A DNA stretch of 5,801 bases from Thermoplasmata archaeon (lineage in GTDB: Archaea; Thermoplasmatota; Thermoplasmata; Lutacidiplasmatales; UBA184): the NCBI GenBank assembly GCA_021848165.1, contig JAJZMW010000137.1, positions 1-5,801 of the forward strand, given 5' to 3'. This document shows positions 4,563 to 5,801 of this stretch, piece by piece. The notes under the pieces were generated by a model that saw only the letters and a program-made list of their open reading frames with translations, did not search any database and was not told the origin of the DNA. Within the stretch, counting starts at the first letter, position 1. The number at the start of each line of letters is the position of its first letter. The translations under genes were made by a program, and so were the position numbers.

Positions 4563-5801
4563 CTACGCCGCCGGGGCCGCGCCGAGACGGAGCGGCAGGG
4601 ATCGCAGGCGAACGCCCGTGGCGTCGAAGATCGCGTTGCCGACGGCGGGGGCGACCGCGATCATCGGGGTCTCGCCCGCGCCCGCCGGGGGCGACTCGCG
4701 CCGATCGATCAGATGGATCTCGAGACGCGGGAGATCCGAGAAGCGAGGGACCCGATACTGCGAGAGCCGTCCGTTGAGGATGCGACCGGACGCGAAGCGG
4801 ATCTCCTCGAAGAGGGCTCCCCCGAGGGCCATCACGGTCGCCCCCTCCACCTGCGAGCGGAGGTTCGCGGGGTGGACGATCGCCCCCGCCTCGACGACGG
4901 TGACGATCCGCTCGACCCGGACCGCCCGATCGGGATCGACGTGCACCTCCGCGATCGTGGCCACCCGCCCTCCCTTCTCTCGACCGATCGCCAGGCCGTG
5001 GCCCCGCCCCGCCGGTCGTCGCCACTCCGACCAGCCGGCCTCGTCGGCGGCCCGCCGGAGGACCGCGACCAGGCGGGGGTCGTCCAGATGGTCGAGGCGG
5101 AATCGGAGCGGATCGAGCGACCGTTGGATCGCGAGCTCGTCGATCAGCGTCTCGCGCGCGAAGTTGTTCGCGTTCGCCGCGAGCGCGCGGTAGGCCCCCT
5201 GGGGGAGGGGGGACTCCGAGAGCTCGTTGGTGAGCCGAATGTTCGGGATCCGGTAGGGCGGTTCGATCGCCGCGGCCCCGGCGTTGACGTTGTGGAATGT
5301 CCACGCGAGCAGGTGGCCCGAAGCGTCCGTGGCGGCGGTGGCGTCGACGAGGGAGTACGGCCGGAGGTACCCGTGCTGGAACTCCTCCTCCCGCGTGAAC
5401 GTGAGCAGGACCGGACGGCCGGCGCCCCGCGCGAGCCGGGCCGCGTCCATCGCGACATCCCCCCCGTGCTTCCCACCGAACCCGGCGCCCGTCGGAGGAA
5501 CATGGATCCGGACGTGTTCGATCGGGATCCCGAGCCCCTTCGCCACGACCTCCCGGGCGCGGAACGGGGTTTGCGTGCCCAGCCAGACGGTGAGGCGCTC
5601 CCCGTCCCACCGCGCGAGGGCCGCCCTCGTCTCGAGGGGGACGTGGGCGATGTAGGACGCGCGATAGGTCGCCTGGATCCGATCGGGGCACCGCGGGAGC
5701 GCGGCGTCCGGGTCCCCTTCCGACCGCGCGGCCGTGTCCCAGCCCCCGCTCCGGCGGGGGTGTTCGCGAAGGTAGCGTTCGAGCTCGCCCATCGTGGGCG
5801 A
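4563..5801 (-). CDS. Molybdenum hydroxylase large subunit (xanthine dehydrogenase / aldehyde oxidase superfamily), C-terminal part
   Basis: The frame is open to the right edge, so the real start lies outside; 412 residues are visible of a family that usually has about 700-800. These subunits hold the molybdopterin cofactor and hydroxylate N-heterocycles or aldehydes with water, passing electrons to a 2Fe-2S partner. Visible landmarks: a Mo-binding glycine loop GAGFGGKHG (bases 5489-5463), a second cofactor-contact region QGAYRALAANANNFARE with 'IDELA' after it, 'QVEGA', and near the end GAGETP (Glu codon 4671-4673), whose Glu matches the catalytic base of the superfamily, then 'APAVGNAIFDATGVRLRSLP'. 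The form resembles isoquinoline 1-oxidoreductase / nicotinate dehydrogenase type subunits more than classical xanthine dehydrogenase. All expected C-terminal landmarks are intact, so the enzyme is probably active. Substrate unknown; the small 2Fe-2S subunit gene is not in this window. The ATG at 5790-5792 is internal, since coding character continues past it. Confidence 0.92.
   Translation of the reverse strand, partial: SPTMGELERYLREHPRRSGGWDTAARSEGDPDAALPRCPDRIQATYRASYIAHVPLETRAALARWDGERLTVWLGTQTPFRAREVVAKGLGIPIEHVRIHVPPTGAGFGGKHGGDVAMDAARLARGAGRPVLLTFTREEEFQHGYLRPYSLVDATAATDASGHLLAWTFHNVNAGAAAIEPPYRIPNIRLTNELSESPLPQGAYRALAANANNFARETLIDELAIQRSLDPLRFRLDHLDDPRLVAVLRRAADEAGWSEWRRPAGRGHGLAIGREKGGRVATIAEVHVDPDRAVRVERIVTVVEAGAIVHPANLRSQVEGATVMALGGALFEEIRFASGRILNGRLSQYRVPRFSDLPRLEIHLIDRRESPPAGAGETPMIAVAPAVGNAIFDATGVRLRSLPLRLGAAPAA

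Noticed and set aside
4408..5193. Plus-strand open frame of 261 codons
   Set aside because: Antisense to the Mo hydroxylase and to the start of the surface-protein gene; low-complexity translation with no recognisable motif.
4480..5691. Minus-strand open frame of 403 codons overlapping the Mo hydroxylase
   Set aside because: Arg/Pro/Gly-rich shadow frame; the other frame carries all the cofactor and catalytic motifs.
5790..5792. ATG as the true start of the Mo hydroxylase
   Set aside because: The frame stays open to the window edge, and the visible part lacks the first several hundred residues normal for the family. The ATG is internal.

Overview
The window is about two-thirds G+C and carries four protein-coding genes, all read from the minus strand. 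Two of them run off the window edges. The best organism guess is a high-GC archaeon, most likely of the Thermoplasmatota (soil or sediment Thermoplasmata-type genomes). The strongest evidence is the central gene: a secreted, membrane-anchored protein that joins YVTN/YncE-type beta-propeller repeats to tandem 'GLPxGxxW ... PNGTY' beta-sandwich modules, is rich in N-glycosylation sequons and has one C-terminal transmembrane helix. That architecture is familiar from archaeal surface proteins. A TATA-like box lies about 27 bases before the start codon of two genes, which is where it sits in leaderless archaeal transcripts. No rRNA or tRNA is present to settle the taxonomy, so this remains an inference.

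Layout, in the minus-strand reading direction (right to left). Positions 5801-4563 hold the C-terminal part of a molybdenum hydroxylase large subunit (xanthine dehydrogenase / isoquinoline 1-oxidoreductase / nicotinate dehydrogenase type); its N-terminal part lies outside the window. A 108-base gap follows, with a clear TATA-like box at 4478-4485. Positions 4454-1266 encode the 1062-residue surface protein: signal peptide, Ala/Pro linker, 14 propeller repeats with a basic period of 42 residues, four beta-sandwich modules with a period of 76-77, a Pro/Ser stalk and a TM anchor. A 185-base gap holds two short dyad symmetries. Positions 1080-403 encode a 225-residue soluble protein of an uncharacterised type. 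A 341-base non-coding stretch (62-402) holds two hairpins and a weak TATA-like site. Positions 61-1 are the first 20 codons of a VOC (glyoxalase/bleomycin-resistance fold) protein that leaves the window.

The genes share a strand, but no operon is evident: the gaps are 108, 185 and 341 bases, and the surface-protein gene has its own promoter-like box. No pathway clearly links them. The Mo hydroxylase oxidises a small molecule, probably an N-heterocycle or aldehyde; the propeller protein faces outward and probably binds a ligand or partner; the other two are small soluble proteins. I found no mobile element, CRISPR array, tRNA or rRNA. The most unusual content is inside the surface protein: its regular double-propeller repeat, a cluster of lengthened loops on three adjacent repeats, almost no lysine, and no cysteine after the signal peptide.
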